The position numbers were made by a program, and so were the translations under genes. From Paenibacillus antibioticophila (GTDB lineage: Bacteria; Bacillota; Bacilli; Paenibacillales; Paenibacillaceae): 64,000 bases of DNA. Under the pieces are notes generated by a model, which made no database searches, was not told the DNA's origin, and worked only from the letters and a program-made list of their open reading frames with translations. Positions 36,745-46,762 of this stretch are shown piece by piece. Location of the stretch: NCBI RefSeq assembly GCF_000455265.1, contig NZ_HG005141.1, positions 676,333 through 740,332 of the forward strand. The letters run 5' to 3'. Positions within the stretch are counted from its first letter, which is position 1. The number at the start of each line of letters is the position of its first letter.

Positions 36745-37216
36745 CTTCCTCTTCTTCCGAGGAGAGCGCATAGCTGGACTGCCCATGCTCCAGCGGTTTA
36801 GCATAGACATAAGAACCGTCTCTGCTGTATAGGCCGGTGATAATGATTCCATTTTTCTGATCATCCACGAAGGCGGCGGAGAAGCTCAACTCATTTCCAC
36901 GTTCACCAAATGCATTATAGCGCTTGATTCCAATCTTCGCCTTTTGCTTCGGCAGCAAGTGATTAATACGTTCAAGCTGCAGGTTATGATCGTTCTGATT
37001 CTCTTCAAGGAGAGCCTGCTGATTCTTCAGATCAATTAGTAAGCCTTCCAGATCCTCAATCCCTGTTCCAGCCATCATTTGATTGTATCGTTTACGCATT
37101 CCCCGAAGCTTGCTGCCCTGAATCAGGTTCCAGAGTAGCAGCCAGAGGAGGATCACCACGAATCCCATTACGATCCAGATCATTTGGTCCAATAAAAGTG
37201 CATTCCACTCCTGCAT
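36716..37216 (-). CDS. yyaB: DUF4446 family membrane protein YyaB
   Basis: A 166-residue protein with one N-terminal membrane helix (about 12-32), a coiled-coil segment (about 40-85: LIDLKNQQALLEENQNDHNLQLERINHLL) and a compact C-terminal beta domain (IGIKRYNAFGERGNELSFSAAFVDDQKNGIIITGLYSRDGSYVYAKPL), the DUF4446 hallmark. No function is established. It sits between yyaC and the aminotransferase near parB, as in B. subtilis. Confidence 0.9.
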   Translation of the reverse strand: MQEWNALLLDQMIWIVMGFVVILLWLLLWNLIQGSKLRGMRKRYNQMMAGTGIEDLEGLLIDLKNQQALLEENQNDHNLQLERINHLLPKQKAKIGIKRYNAFGERGNELSFSAAFVDDQKNGIIITGLYSRDGSYVYAKPLEHGQSSYALSSEEEEAIALAGNEA

Positions 37217-37239
37217 TTGAATCTCCCCTAGTTAAAATA

Positions 37240-38394
37240 TCACTGTGCAATCTGCTTCATTGCTGATATCAGTGCTTCTATCTCTTGCACCGTAGTTGAA
37301 TACCCGACACTAGCCCGAACCGCTCCGCGGCCTGTAGTCCCTGCGCTCATATGGCCAAGCGGAGTACAATGATATCCGGCCCGAACGGAAATTTGATATT
37401 GCCGGTCCAGACGGAATGCGACTTCGGCGGCATCCCATCCTTCCAGCGTAAAGGCTACCAGTCCGGTGCGCGGCACGCCTAATTCCGGACCCAAACACGT
37501 TAGTCCTTTAATCTCAAGCAAGCCCTGCATCAGCTGTTGGGTTAACTGCCATTCATGCTGATAAATCTTCTCTATCCCGTACTCCATAACCGTCCTGACA
37601 CCTGCGCCTAAACCGGCAATGCCTACCGTATTGAGCGTTCCGGCTTCGTATTGGTCTGGACGCACTTTTGGCATTTCTACAGCCTCTGACTGACTCCCAG
37701 TGCCGCCGTGAAGCAATGGCTCCAATTCCAGATCCGGGCGAATGTACAGCCCTCCGGTCCCCTGCGGACCAAGCAAGCTCTTATGCCCTGGAAAAGCAAT
37801 CATATCAGCACCTGTCTGCTTCACATCCACCGGATAACAGCCAATGGTCTGAGCAGCATCTATCAGCAGCAGCGCCCCTGCAGCATGAGCAATTTTTCCG
37901 ATTTCTTCCACGGGGAGAATCGAGCCCAGCAGATTAGAGCTATGAGCACAGACGACGAGTCTGGTCTGCGGGGTAACCCGTTCCTTCAGTTCAGCTAAAT
38001 CTAATATTCCTTGCGCGCTTACCGGAATATAATCTACTTGGATTCCTTTAATGCGCTTGAGATATTCTAACGGCCTGCGTACAGAGTTATGCTCGACCAT
38101 CGTTGCGACGACATGGTCTCCTTCACGCAGACAGCCTTTAATAGCCAAATTCAATGCTTCAGTTGTATTAGAGGTAAATACAATATCGTTAGCATTATCA
38201 ACCTGCAGTAATTGAGCCAGTGCGGTTCGGGTCTGCAGGATGGATCTTCCCGCATTCATAGCCATCCGATAATTTCCCCTGCCGGAATTGGCTGCCGGTC
38301 CGTTTAGTATTTCCAACATACTCTGGCTTACACGCTCTGGCTTGGGCCATGAAGTGGCCGCATGATCAAGGTATATGGGAGATCCAGTTTTCAT
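37240..38394 (-). CDS. Class V aminotransferase / cysteine desulfurase-family protein
   Basis: A 384-residue PLP-dependent enzyme of fold type I. It begins IYLDHAATSWPKP. The PLP lysine is in FPGHKSLLGPQGTGGLY, a conserved His-containing stretch is VEHNSVRRPL, and the candidate catalytic cysteine is in VRAGYHCTPLGH. It resembles cysteine desulfurases of the short type that take sulfur from cysteine. It may supply sulfur to a carrier such as the nearby DUF3343 protein. The ATG at 38394 follows AAAGGTGG; the GTG upstream is part of that site. Confidence 0.9.
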   Translation of the reverse strand: MKTGSPIYLDHAATSWPKPERVSQSMLEILNGPAANSGRGNYRMAMNAGRSILQTRTALAQLLQVDNANDIVFTSNTTEALNLAIKGCLREGDHVVATMVEHNSVRRPLEYLKRIKGIQVDYIPVSAQGILDLAELKERVTPQTRLVVCAHSSNLLGSILPVEEIGKIAHAAGALLLIDAAQTIGCYPVDVKQTGADMIAFPGHKSLLGPQGTGGLYIRPDLELEPLLHGGTGSQSEAVEMPKVRPDQYEAGTLNTVGIAGLGAGVRTVMEYGIEKIYQHEWQLTQQLMQGLLEIKGLTCLGPELGVPRTGLVAFTLEGWDAAEVAFRLDRQYQISVRAGYHCTPLGHMSAGTTGRGAVRASVGYSTTVQEIEALISAMKQIAQ

Positions 38395-38438
38395 ATCGTT
38401 ACCCACCTTTTGGACCCTTTAATCGGTTCATTCGTAAC

Positions 38439-38501
38439 AATGACATACTCCCATTCACAGACACTCCATTAACATGTCCATCAAGTGAGTATGTCATTTT
38501 T
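38439..38501 (-). terminator. Long hairpin after parB
   Basis: AATGACATACTC (38439-38450) pairs with GAGTATGTCATT (38487-38498). The U run is on the plus side; on the minus side the tail is weak. It lies between the parAB operon and the aminotransferase gene. Confidence 0.5.
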
Positions 38502-38511
38502 ACATCCAGAT

Positions 38512-39357
38512 TCAATTGAGATTCAATAAATCAAGCAAGCGCTGCAAATCCTGTTTGCTATAAAAGTTAATTTCAATCTTGCCCTTCTCTTTATTAGACT
38601 TGATCTTTACGGTCGTCTTATAGCGCTCCCGCAAGCTCTCTTCCACTTCTTCCATGTAAGGGTCACGCTTCTTGCTTACAGCCTTCACTTTATCTTGCTT
38701 ATGCTTGTCCAACTGCTGGACAGCATCCTCAAGCTCCCGTACACTCCACTCATGCTCGATACATTGCTTCGCCAGCTGTTTAATCTTTCCATTATCCTTT
38801 ATTCCAACCAACGCCCGGGCATGGCCCATAGACAATGTTCCACGTGAAACATATTCCTTCACTTCGTCCGGTAATGACAGGAGTCTCAAAAAGTTAGCGA
38901 TATGCGATCTGGACTTACCTACCTTCAGCGACAATTCCTCTTGCGTAAGCTGGAAGGTATCCATCAGGTTCTGGTAAGCCACAGCGACTTCCATAGCATT
39001 CAAGTTTTCACGCTGCAAATTCTCGATCAGCGCAATTTCCATGACCTGTTGATCGGAAAATGTTCTTACGACTGCAGGAATGGTTGCATTTCCACAATAT
39101 TGCGATGCCCGGAAACGACGCTCCCCTGCAATTATCTCATACCCTTTGAGTACACTGCGAACAATGATGGGCTGAATTACACCGTGCTGGCGAATCGATT
39201 CTGCCAATTCACGAATAGCTTCTTCATCGAAAGTCTTTCTAGGTTGGTAAGGATTCGCCCGAAGCTGATTCAAAGGAATCTCGATCACCTTGTCATCATC
39301 CTGAACGGATAGAGATGGAATTAAGGCATCCAGCCCTTTTCCCAACCGCTTACTCAT
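38512..39357 (-). CDS. parB: Chromosome-partitioning protein ParB (Spo0J)
   Basis: A 281-residue CTP-dependent DNA clamp that loads at parS and recruits condensin and ParA. The N-terminal CTPase domain has NPYQPRKTF and GERRFRA, followed by ENLQRENLNAMEVA, a helix-turn-helix (SHIANFLRLLSLPDEV) and a C-terminal dimerisation domain. The gene contains a parS site. It overlaps parA by 8 bases. Order and size match soj-spo0J of B. subtilis. Confidence 0.98.
   Translation of the reverse strand: MSKRLGKGLDALIPSLSVQDDDKVIEIPLNQLRANPYQPRKTFDEEAIRELAESIRQHGVIQPIIVRSVLKGYEIIAGERRFRASQYCGNATIPAVVRTFSDQQVMEIALIENLQRENLNAMEVAVAYQNLMDTFQLTQEELSLKVGKSRSHIANFLRLLSLPDEVKEYVSRGTLSMGHARALVGIKDNGKIKQLAKQCIEHEWSVRELEDAVQQLDKHKQDKVKAVSKKRDPYMEEVEESLRERYKTTVKIKSNKEKGKIEINFYSKQDLQRLLDLLNLN
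38836..38851. promoter_or_regulatory. parS site inside parB
   Basis: TGTTCCACGTGAAACA is a 16-base near-palindrome with one deviation from the canonical TGTTTCACGTGAAACA. B. subtilis also carries a parS inside spo0J. ParB should load here and slide outwards. Confidence 0.95.
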
Positions 39358-40111
39358 AGGAAATCACTTCCTTTGCCAGCTCTAAATACACCTCTGCGCC
39401 CTTGGATCTCGGATCATAAGTAATAATCGATTGACCGTGAGAAGGAGCTTCACTAAGGCGTACATTTCTTGGTATGACTGTCTTGTAGACTTTTTGTTGG
39501 AAATACTTCTTCACTTCTTCAATAACCTGAATGCCCAGGTTCGTACGCGCATCGAACATGGTCAGCAGCACACCTTCAATTTGCAGCGACGTATTCAGAT
39601 GCTTCTGTACAAGTCTTACCGTATTCAATAATTGGCTCAAGCCTTCAAGCGCATAGTATTCGCACTGAATCGGAATAAGCACCGAATCGGCTGCGGTTAA
39701 CGAGTTAATCGTAAGGATTCCAAGTGAAGGCGGGCAATCAATTAGAATGTAATCATATAAATGTCTGACTTGCTGCAAGGACTTCTTTAATCGAACCTCA
39801 CGAGAAATCGTAGGAACAAGCTCAATTTCTGCACCAGCCAATTGAATGGTCGCCGGAATAATATCGAGCCCATCAATTTCTGTTTGCATAATAGCTTCCT
39901 TCGGATGCACTTCATTAATCAACACATCATAAATACAATTTGGAACATCGGCTTTATTAATCCCGACACCGCTTGTCGTATTCCCTTGAGGGTCAATATC
40001 AATAAGAAGCACCCGTTTTCCAACTGTCGCAAGGCCGGCACCCAAATTGACTGAGGTCGTCGTTTTGCCGACCCCACCCTTCTGATTTGCTATGGCAATT
40101 ATTTTAGACAA
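39350..40111 (-). CDS. parA: Chromosome-partitioning ATPase ParA (Soj)
   Basis: A 253-residue deviant-Walker ATPase: KGGVGKTTTSVNLG near the N-terminus (with the signature lysine of the KGG motif), IDIDPQGNTTSG, then LIDCPPSLGILTINSL. It forms ATP-dependent DNA-bound dimers, is stimulated by ParB and, in B. subtilis, also controls DnaA. It precedes parB in a two-gene unit. Confidence 0.98.
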   Translation of the reverse strand: MSKIIAIANQKGGVGKTTTSVNLGAGLATVGKRVLLIDIDPQGNTTSGVGINKADVPNCIYDVLINEVHPKEAIMQTEIDGLDIIPATIQLAGAEIELVPTISREVRLKKSLQQVRHLYDYILIDCPPSLGILTINSLTAADSVLIPIQCEYYALEGLSQLLNTVRLVQKHLNTSLQIEGVLLTMFDARTNLGIQVIEEVKKYFQQKVYKTVIPRNVRLSEAPSHGQSIITYDPRSKGAEVYLELAKEVISYE

Positions 40112-40224
40112 TCCATTTCACCTCAGTATAATAGAAGAATCTTCTTGTAGATTTCATTATGCGATCACCAAGCTGTTGCTACAAAAAGACCACAGTATTC
40201 CTGGCGATGTCTCATGCGGTTTTC

Positions 40225-40265
40225 AAAAAAAGAAACTGACCTTCAAGCCCAAAGTTAAGGTCAGT
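40225..40265 (-). terminator. Rho-independent terminator of noc
   Basis: ACTGACCTT (40234-40242) and AAGGTCAGT (40257-40265) pair, followed on the minus strand by a U run from 40225-40231. Confidence 0.8.
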
Positions 40266-40275
40266 AGTCCTTCTT

Positions 40276-41094
40276 TTATCTTTTCGGAATTTGAATGACA
40301 ATTTCATAGTGATCTTCATGATCCTTCTCGGATGTCTTGATCGCCATTCCTGATCCGGATACCATGTCGATAGATTGACGAATCGTATTCAAGGCCAGCC
40401 GAACATCCTTCGTGAACGAAATGCGTCTGGATGCTTTCTTGTTCTTGGCTACTTCCTTATAAAAAGCGATTCGCGCCTCTGTTTGCTTCACATTCAATTC
40501 CTTCTGGATAATTTCCTCAAGGACCTTTAATTGCAGTTCTTCCGAATCAAGAGAAAGCAATGCTCTCGCATGCCTTTCCGTGATTTTGCGTTCCATTAAG
40601 GAGTTCTTTACTCCTTCAGGAAGATTAAGCAGCCGAATTTTGTTAGCGATGGTTGATTGGCTCTTGCCCAATCTCTGTGCCAGGCTCTCTTGAGTTAATT
40701 GGTGCAGATCAATTAGGTTCTGATAAGCTAAGGCCTCTTCAATTGCAGTAAGACCTTCACGCTGCAAATTCTCGATCAAGGCAATGGAAGCAGCCTGTGA
40801 ATCGTTGAATTCCCGCTGAATAGCTGGAATTGTCGCCAAGCCCAGCTTTTTGACAGCGCGCCATCTTCGTTCTCCGGCAATGATTTCATACTTGTCATTC
40901 CGGAAGCGAACTACAATCGGTTGAATAACCCCATGTGTTCGGATCGTCTGACACAGCTCATCAATTTTCTCATCATCAAAGATGGACCGCGGCTGATAGG
41001 GACTTCCTACGATGTCCCCTACCGGGATTTGTTTTACTTCATCGACTTCCGCACGTTCGGTCATGCCGAACAGTCTCGTGAATTGTTCTTTCAT
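40276..41094 (-). CDS. noc: Nucleoid occlusion protein Noc
   Basis: A 272-residue ParB-like CTPase that blocks division over the chromosome. The N-terminal amphipathic membrane-targeting helix is [11 protein letters not shown], followed by [34 protein letters not shown] and a helix-turn-helix ([17 protein letters not shown]). The membrane helix and distance from parA separate it from ParB. The ATG at 41094 keeps the helix at the N-terminus; a GTG five codons upstream is possible. It binds NBS rather than parS sites. Confidence 0.95.
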   Translation of the reverse strand: MKEQFTRLFGMTERAEVDEVKQIPVGDIVGSPYQPRSIFDDEKIDELCQTIRTHGVIQPIVVRFRNDKYEIIAGERRWRAVKKLGLATIPAIQREFNDSQAASIALIENLQREGLTAIEEALAYQNLIDLHQLTQESLAQRLGKSQSTIANKIRLLNLPEGVKNSLMERKITERHARALLSLDSEELQLKVLEEIIQKELNVKQTEARIAFYKEVAKNKKASRRISFTKDVRLALNTIRQSIDMVSGSGMAIKTSEKDHEDHYEIVIQIPKR

Positions 41095-41352
41095 TCCACA
41101 GATTACCACCTAATTTAAAAGTGACATAAGCCGTCCGATTGCTCTGTTGCAATATCGTCTGTTATTGTACCGATCCCGGTTCTTTAAAGAGTCTAGCAAT
41201 CAACATTCTTGCAAAATTCTTCTATAGAATAGATCGATTTCAGCTATCTTCTATTCTACCACTTTTTTCACTATAATCCTATTCTCTTCTATATGAAAAA
41301 TAAATAAATAGGTTTGAATGCCTAATTACAGAAATAAAACCCCCTACCCTGA

Positions 41353-41368
41353 TGTTTCACGTGGAACA
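41353..41368. promoter_or_regulatory. parS site between noc and rsmG
   Basis: TGTTTCACGTGGAACA has one deviation from the canonical TGTTTCACGTGAAACA. It lies 27 bases past the rsmG stop. It is the second parS in the window, about 9 kb from dnaA. Confidence 0.95.
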
Positions 41369-41394
41369 TTTAGGTAAGAGGCTGATTCAATGGA

Positions 41395-42117
41395 CTATAC
41401 AAGCGGCGACTTAAGCGGCGTCCCCGCTTTTCTAGGATACTTTCTCGGGGTTGCACCGCTTTTCTCGATAACAATAATATGGCGGTCCGAATTTTCCAGC
41501 GGTAAAGAGAATGAATAGGTTTTACGCAGCTTAGCGTTCAATTCCTTCAGACTGCGTTTCGCCTCATGCAATTCCTCGGAAGGGTCGCTTCCCTTCATGG
41601 CAGCGAACACCCCGTTACTCTTGGTAAAAGGAAGACAGAATTCATTCAGTACCGCCATCCGTGCAACCGCTCTGGCCGTAACCAGATCGAAGCGGTCTCT
41701 CATATGGTCCAGACGCGCAGCATCCTCAGCCCGGCTATGCAGAAGCTGCACTTGCTCAAGTCCAAGCTTATCACATACATGCTGCAAGAACTGAATCCGC
41801 TTGTTCAGAGAATCCACGATGGTTAATTGAATATGAGGGAAACAGATCTTAAGCGGAATCCCAGGGAAGCCTGCCCCCGAACCGATATCCGCCAGGTTTG
41901 AAACCTCATCCATATTTAAATAGAAGGAAAGCGACAAGGAATCATAAAAATGCTTGATATATACCTGTTGTCGTTCGGTGATTCCTGTCAGGTTCATTTT
42001 CTCATTCCAACTAACCAGTTCCTGATAATAATCCTCAAATTGCCGCAATTGCAGCTCTGTTAAAGTAATTCCTTGTTCAGCCAGCAATTGTTGAAATTGG
42101 AGTTGAATCTCATCCAA
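41395..42117 (-). CDS. rsmG: 16S rRNA (guanine-N7) methyltransferase RsmG
   Basis: A 240-residue methyltransferase that modifies G527 of 16S rRNA (E. coli numbering); loss gives low-level streptomycin resistance. Motifs: ISDIGSGAGFPG-type ADIGSGAGFPGIPLKI for S-adenosylmethionine binding and DLVTARAVARM. The start is a TTG at 42117 with GGGAGGA upstream. It lies 4 bases after mnmG in the usual gidAB arrangement. Confidence 0.97.
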   Translation of the reverse strand: MDEIQLQFQQLLAEQGITLTELQLRQFEDYYQELVSWNEKMNLTGITERQQVYIKHFYDSLSLSFYLNMDEVSNLADIGSGAGFPGIPLKICFPHIQLTIVDSLNKRIQFLQHVCDKLGLEQVQLLHSRAEDAARLDHMRDRFDLVTARAVARMAVLNEFCLPFTKSNGVFAAMKGSDPSEELHEAKRSLKELNAKLRKTYSFSLPLENSDRHIIVIEKSGATPRKYPRKAGTPLKSPLV

Positions 42118-42121
42118 TAGC

Positions 42122-44008
42122 TTATCCTCCCGCCGCGGTTACCCGATTATAATGCTCCAGATACACCAGCAGAATGGATATATCCGCAGGAGTAACGCCG
42201 GAGATCCGTGAAGCTTGCCCAATGGAGATCGGACGGATTTTAGCCAGCTTCTGTTTGGCTTCCATTGCCAGGCCTTGAATATCCTCATAGACAATCGATT
42301 CAGGTATTCTTTTCTTTTCCATTTTTTGTAATTTCTCTACGTGAATCAATTGCTTCTCTATATAACCGGCATATTTGATCTGGATCTCTACCTGTTCACG
42401 CATTTCCGCATCCAAAGGAGCCTCTGATGGAAACCGCTCGCCGATCAAATCATAGGCCACTTCGGGACGACGGAGAATCGTTAACAGATTGCTGCCATCC
42501 TGAATCGGAGCCGAGCCGATAGCTTCCAGCAGATCATTAATCTCTGACGGCTTGATCTTGGTTACTTGAAGCCGCTGAATCTCCCGTTCAACCTTCTCCT
42601 TTTTGTCTAAAAAGGCATGGTACCGTTCGTCCGTAATCAATCCAATCTCATGGCCCAGCGGGGTCAAACGCAGATCGGCATTATCATGGCGAAGCAGCAG
42701 ACGATATTCGGCTCGAGAGGTCAGAAGCCGGTAAGGCTCATTGGTCCCCTTTGTAACCAAATCATCAATCAGGACGCCGATATAGCCTTGCGAACGGTCT
42801 AAAATAACCGCCTCCTTTCCTTGTACCTTACGGGCAGCATTAATCCCAGCCATAATCCCCTGTCCGGCCGCTTCCTCATAACCGGACGTTCCGTTAATCT
42901 GTCCGGCCGTGAACAGTCCTGGCAGACGCTTCGTCTCCAGTGAAGGCCATAGCTGTGTCGGCACAACAGCATCATACTCAATGGCATAACCGTTGCGCAT
43001 CATCTCGGCGTTCTGTAAGCCCGGAACGGAACGGAGCATTTTCAGCTGAACCTCTTCCGGCATGCTTGTCGAGAAGCCCTGCACATAATACTCCTTCGTA
43101 TTCAGACCCTCTGGTTCAAGAAAAATCTGATGCTTTTCCTTATCGGCAAAGCGGACAATTTTGTCCTCGATAGAAGGACAGTACCGCGGTCCAGTACCTT
43201 CAATAACGCCTGAGAACATCGGTGCGCGATGCAGATTTGCATTGATAATATCATGGGTCTCGGCAGACGTGTAGGTCAGCCAGCAAGGCAATTGCTCATT
43301 TTCCGATCCCTTTGTCTCATAAGAGAAAAATTTAGGTTTCTCATCGCCAGGCTGAATTTCGGTCTGGGAAAAGTCGATGCTATCCCCGTGCACCCGCGGC
43401 GGCGTGCCTGTCTTGAAGCGCACCAGATCAAAGCCCAGCTCCTTCAAATGATGAGAGAGGCGCAGCGAAGGCTGCTGATTGTTCGGTCCACTCTCGTACA
43501 TCAGCTCGCCCATAATAATTTTTCCGCGCAAATAGGTTCCGGTTGTCAGAACGACCGCCTTAGCCCGGTATTGAGCACCTGTCTTGGTCTCCACACCCAC
43601 GCATACGCCGTCCTCGACCAACAGCTCCTCAACCATTCCCTGACGGAGCGTCAGGTTCGGCTCTCGCTCCAGCGTCTCCTTCATCTCATGCTGATAGGAG
43701 AACTTATCGGCTTGCGCCCGCAGGGCATGTACAGCCGGCCCTTTGCCGGTATTCAGCATCCGCATTTGAATAAATGTCTTATCGATATTCCGGCCCATTT
43801 CCCCGCCCAGCGCATCGATTTCACGTACTACATGTCCCTTTGCAGGTCCGCCAATCGACGGATTACATGGCATAAAGGCAACCATGTCCAGATTTATCGT
43901 CACCATTAAGGTGCTGCAGCCCATCCGGGCAGCCGCCAACGCAGCTTCACAGCCGGCATGTCCCGCACCAACGACAATCACATCATAGCTGCCGGCAACA
44001 TATCCCAT
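42122..44008 (-). CDS. mnmG: tRNA uridine-5-carboxymethylaminomethyl modification enzyme MnmG
   Basis: A 628-residue FAD-dependent enzyme that with MnmE modifies the wobble uridine of certain tRNAs. The FAD motif [19 protein letters not shown] is at the N-terminus; [21 protein letters not shown] and [22 protein letters not shown] are characteristic. The ATG at 44008 follows GGAGG at 10 bases. The gene is 532 bp from mnmE, an unusually long gap that holds repeat copy 2. Confidence 0.98.
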   Translation of the reverse strand: MGYVAGSYDVIVVGAGHAGCEAALAAARMGCSTLMVTINLDMVAFMPCNPSIGGPAKGHVVREIDALGGEMGRNIDKTFIQMRMLNTGKGPAVHALRAQADKFSYQHEMKETLEREPNLTLRQGMVEELLVEDGVCVGVETKTGAQYRAKAVVLTTGTYLRGKIIMGELMYESGPNNQQPSLRLSHHLKELGFDLVRFKTGTPPRVHGDSIDFSQTEIQPGDEKPKFFSYETKGSENEQLPCWLTYTSAETHDIINANLHRAPMFSGVIEGTGPRYCPSIEDKIVRFADKEKHQIFLEPEGLNTKEYYVQGFSTSMPEEVQLKMLRSVPGLQNAEMMRNGYAIEYDAVVPTQLWPSLETKRLPGLFTAGQINGTSGYEEAAGQGIMAGINAARKVQGKEAVILDRSQGYIGVLIDDLVTKGTNEPYRLLTSRAEYRLLLRHDNADLRLTPLGHEIGLITDERYHAFLDKKEKVEREIQRLQVTKIKPSEINDLLEAIGSAPIQDGSNLLTILRRPEVAYDLIGERFPSEAPLDAEMREQVEIQIKYAGYIEKQLIHVEKLQKMEKKRIPESIVYEDIQGLAMEAKQKLAKIRPISIGQASRISGVTPADISILLVYLEHYNRVTAAGG

Positions 44009-44044
44009 ATGCAATCAACCTCCAATTCTTTATTCTCATGTTGA

Positions 44045-44274
44045 ACTATAAAAGCAACGTGCAAAGGGTCTGCCTTATAAGTCTCTTGTTAATGATTCTG
44101 CGTGCTAGGGGCAACGTGTGAAGGGTGCTTACGATCGCTGTTGCTCGCGGATTTCTTGATTGGATAAATATAGCAAGGAAGAAACCCGCTCACAAAGGCG
44201 AACGCTTTCGCTTCTTCAGCACCCTTCACACTTATGCCTTTCCTACGCAGGACTCTTTAATTCGGCTTTATAGT
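44045..44274. repeat. Dispersed palindromic repeat, copy 2
   Basis: A relative of 1703-1937. Inner arms GTGTGAAGGGTGCT (44116-44129) and the exact complement at 44218-44231 pair perfectly. The core 44111-44157 matches copy 1 at 43 of 47 bases, as do the blocks TCAAAGGCGAACGCT (similar) and CTTCACACTTATGC. The outer arms ACTATAAAAGC and GGCTTTATAGT pair almost fully. It fills much of the mnmE-mnmG gap. Confidence 0.85.
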
Positions 44275-44540
44275 GCACCGTGATGCACTATTATAGTAGC
44301 TCATGCAGATCCTCACTCAAATTCATCCACCTTTAATACAGGGCTTGTCATCCGGCATCTATGGTGCCGGAGGGCACTACAAACTTTCAGTGCAGGAATA
44401 ATCATCCTTTTTTGTTGGTGTAGGTGTTCCAAAGTTTACTTTTGGGACACTCTCCTTCTGAAGCATAAAGCAACAGCTATCGTAAGCACACTTCATACAT
44501 TGCCTCCCACAGCAGAGTTTTTAGTTCAACTTCTCCATCC
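44275..44540. other. Remaining mnmE-mnmG gap
   Basis: No gene is seen. A TGTTCCAAA/TTTGGGACA pair around 44428-44454 could form a small hairpin, and a further degenerate piece resembling the dispersed repeat (AGCACACTTCATAC, near 44480) is present. Confidence 0.35.
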
Positions 44541-45920
44541 TTATTTTCCCAAACAAAATTGGGAGAAAATTTGATCTATCAGCGCATCCGGAGCGGAATC
44601 TCCGATTACTTCACCCAACTGCTCCCATCCCAACCTTACGTCGATCTGCATAATATCAATTGGTATGCCCGCATCGGCCGCCTCATACGCATCCGCAAGC
44701 GATTGACGCGCCTTCTTGAGCAGGGCGATATGGCGCACATTGCTCACATACGTCAGATCTCCGGATTCAAGCTCTCCGCCGAAGAACAGTCGGGAGATGG
44801 CATCCTCCAAATGATCCAGCCCCTCCAGTTGCTTCGCAGACAGCTCCACAACTGCATTTTCCGGGAAATAATTCAACACCCTTGCCCGGTCCAATTGCTG
44901 CGGCAAATCGATTTTGTTCAATAACACAAGCACAGAGCGCCCTTGCAGCTGCTCCATTAATTGCAATTCATCCTCATGCAGCGGCTCGGCTCCATTCAGA
45001 ACCAGGAGAATCAGATCCGCTTCAAGCACTGCGGCACGGGACCGCTCCACGCCAATCTGTTCGACGATATCCATCGTCTCCCGAATTCCCGCCGTATCCA
45101 GCAATTTCAATGGAATATTGTTAATTGTAACATATTCTTCAATGACATCCCGCGTCGTTCCGGGGATATCCGTCACAATCGCTTTGTTCTCACGCGCAAG
45201 AGCATTCAGGAGGGAGGACTTCCCTACATTAGGCCGGCCCACGATCGCTGTCGTAATCCCTTCGCGAAGTACCTTCCCTTGTTCTGCCGTCCGCAGCAAG
45301 CCTTCAATTCCTTGCGTGACCTCGTCACACTTCGCTTTAATAAACGCGGTGGTCATGGACTCTACATCATGCTCGGGATAATCGATGTTCACCTCAATAT
45401 GCGCCAGCGTCTCCACTAAAGCATGCCGAAGCTGATGAATCTTGCGCGACAATTCGCCATCCACCTGCTTGAGTGCGACCGAGAAAGCCCGGTCTGACTT
45501 GGAACGAATCAAATCAATGACCGCCTCCGCTTGAGACAAGTCAATTCTTCCGTTCAAGAAGGCTCTCTTCGTAAACTCTCCCGGCTCAGCCAGCCGGATG
45601 TCGGGCTGCTCCAGCAGCAGGTCCATGACCCGCTTCACTGAAATAATCCCACCGTGCGTACTGATCTCAACGACATCCTCGGTCGTAAAGGAACGCGGAG
45701 CCCGAAATACGGAGACCAGCACCTCTTCCAGCTTATCTCCGGTCTTCGGACGAATGATAAAGCCATAATGTACCGTGTGGCTTTCCGCCTCCGTTAACGG
45801 TAACCGGGAGCGAAACAAACGCCCCACCGCGTCGATGGCTTCCGGGCCGCTTACCCGGATAACGGCGATGCCGCTCTCGCCGACCGCTGTTGAAATCGCA
45901 GCGATTGTATCGCTAAGCAT
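44541..45920 (-). CDS. mnmE: tRNA modification GTPase MnmE
   Basis: A 459-residue GTPase partner of MnmG. The N-terminal tetrahydrofolate-binding domain ([20 protein letters not shown]), a helical domain and an inserted G domain with [29 protein letters not shown] and NKID are present. The C-terminal CLGK carries the catalytic cysteine. The ATG at 45920 follows GAGGTG. A near match to the Noc-binding site lies within the gene at 44856-44869. Confidence 0.97.
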   Translation of the reverse strand: MLSDTIAAISTAVGESGIAVIRVSGPEAIDAVGRLFRSRLPLTEAESHTVHYGFIIRPKTGDKLEEVLVSVFRAPRSFTTEDVVEISTHGGIISVKRVMDLLLEQPDIRLAEPGEFTKRAFLNGRIDLSQAEAVIDLIRSKSDRAFSVALKQVDGELSRKIHQLRHALVETLAHIEVNIDYPEHDVESMTTAFIKAKCDEVTQGIEGLLRTAEQGKVLREGITTAIVGRPNVGKSSLLNALARENKAIVTDIPGTTRDVIEEYVTINNIPLKLLDTAGIRETMDIVEQIGVERSRAAVLEADLILLVLNGAEPLHEDELQLMEQLQGRSVLVLLNKIDLPQQLDRARVLNYFPENAVVELSAKQLEGLDHLEDAISRLFFGGELESGDLTYVSNVRHIALLKKARQSLADAYEAADAGIPIDIMQIDVRLGWEQLGEVIGDSAPDALIDQIFSQFCLGK

Positions 45921-45969
45921 ATAGTTGTCACCTCGAATATTCAAAAATTTGATAGTTGAGTCCCCAACT

Positions 45970-46011
45970 AAAAGAAAAGCAATGACATTTGCCAGGGCAA
46001 AACGTCATTGC
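45970..46011 (-). terminator. Terminator after jag
   Basis: GCAATGACNTTTGCC-type arms (45979-45993) pair with the complement ending at 46011, followed on the minus strand by a U-rich tail. It separates yidC-jag from mnmE. Confidence 0.75.
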
Positions 46012-46021
46012 GTCTCATTCA

Positions 46022-46762
46022 TCATTTGCTCTGCTTCAGCGTAATAATGACTCGGCGGTTCGGATCCTCGCCTTTACTGTAGGTTTTTACTTCTGGATGA
46101 TCCTGGAGCTTGGAGTGAATCACCTTACGCTCTTGAGGGGACATCGGTTCAAGCACGACATCCTTGCGGGTGCGAACGACCCGCCCTGCAAGCCTCACGG
46201 CCAGATCCTCCAGCGTCTTTCTCCGCCGCTCCCGAAAATTCTCGGCATCCAGAATGATACGGATATATGAGTCCGAATAACGGTTAGCAATAATATTAGC
46301 CAGGTATTGCAAGGAATCCAGCGTCTGCCCCCGGCGTCCGATTAGGACGCCGAGATCGTTGCCGCTAATGTTTAATACAGTAATATCCTTCTGATGGACT
46401 ATCTCCACCTCAGTTTCAATGCCCATGCTATCACTGACGTCACGAATAAATGACGCCGCCGCTTCATAAGGGTCTGAGTCAACCTCTGGACCAGACCGAA
46501 TCTCTTCTCTGGAACCCAAATCAGAATTTCTGACCTTCTCCGTCTCCGGTGTTCTTACTTGCGGCGGAACTGAACCTGGCACCGCTTCGGACTGCAAGGT
46601 CAATTCAACCTTCGCATCCTTCGCGCCGATCAGTCCAAGGAATCCTTTTGACGGCTGCTCTAACACATTCACGGTGACTTGATCCTCGGTAGCGCCGAGC
46701 TTGGCCAACCCTTGTCTTACAGCTTCTTCAACGGTTTTTCCTGACGTCACTATCGTTCTCAT
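46022..46762 (-). CDS. jag: RNA-binding protein KhpB (Jag/SpoIIIJ-associated)
   Basis: A 246-residue three-domain protein: Jag-N (about 1-52, with PSKGFLGLIGAKDAKVE), a linker, KH (about 120-190, loop IGRRGQTLDSLQYL) and R3H (about 195-246). It binds RNA, and in related bacteria acts with KhpA in cell elongation and division control. Its start overlaps the yidC stop by 4 bases, giving the normal yidC-jag pair downstream of rnpA. Confidence 0.96.
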   Translation of the reverse strand: MRTIVTSGKTVEEAVRQGLAKLGATEDQVTVNVLEQPSKGFLGLIGAKDAKVELTLQSEAVPGSVPPQVRTPETEKVRNSDLGSREEIRSGPEVDSDPYEAAASFIRDVSDSMGIETEVEIVHQKDITVLNISGNDLGVLIGRRGQTLDSLQYLANIIANRYSDSYIRIILDAENFRERRRKTLEDLAVRLAGRVVRTRKDVVLEPMSPQERKVIHSKLQDHPEVKTYSKGEDPNRRVIITLKQSK

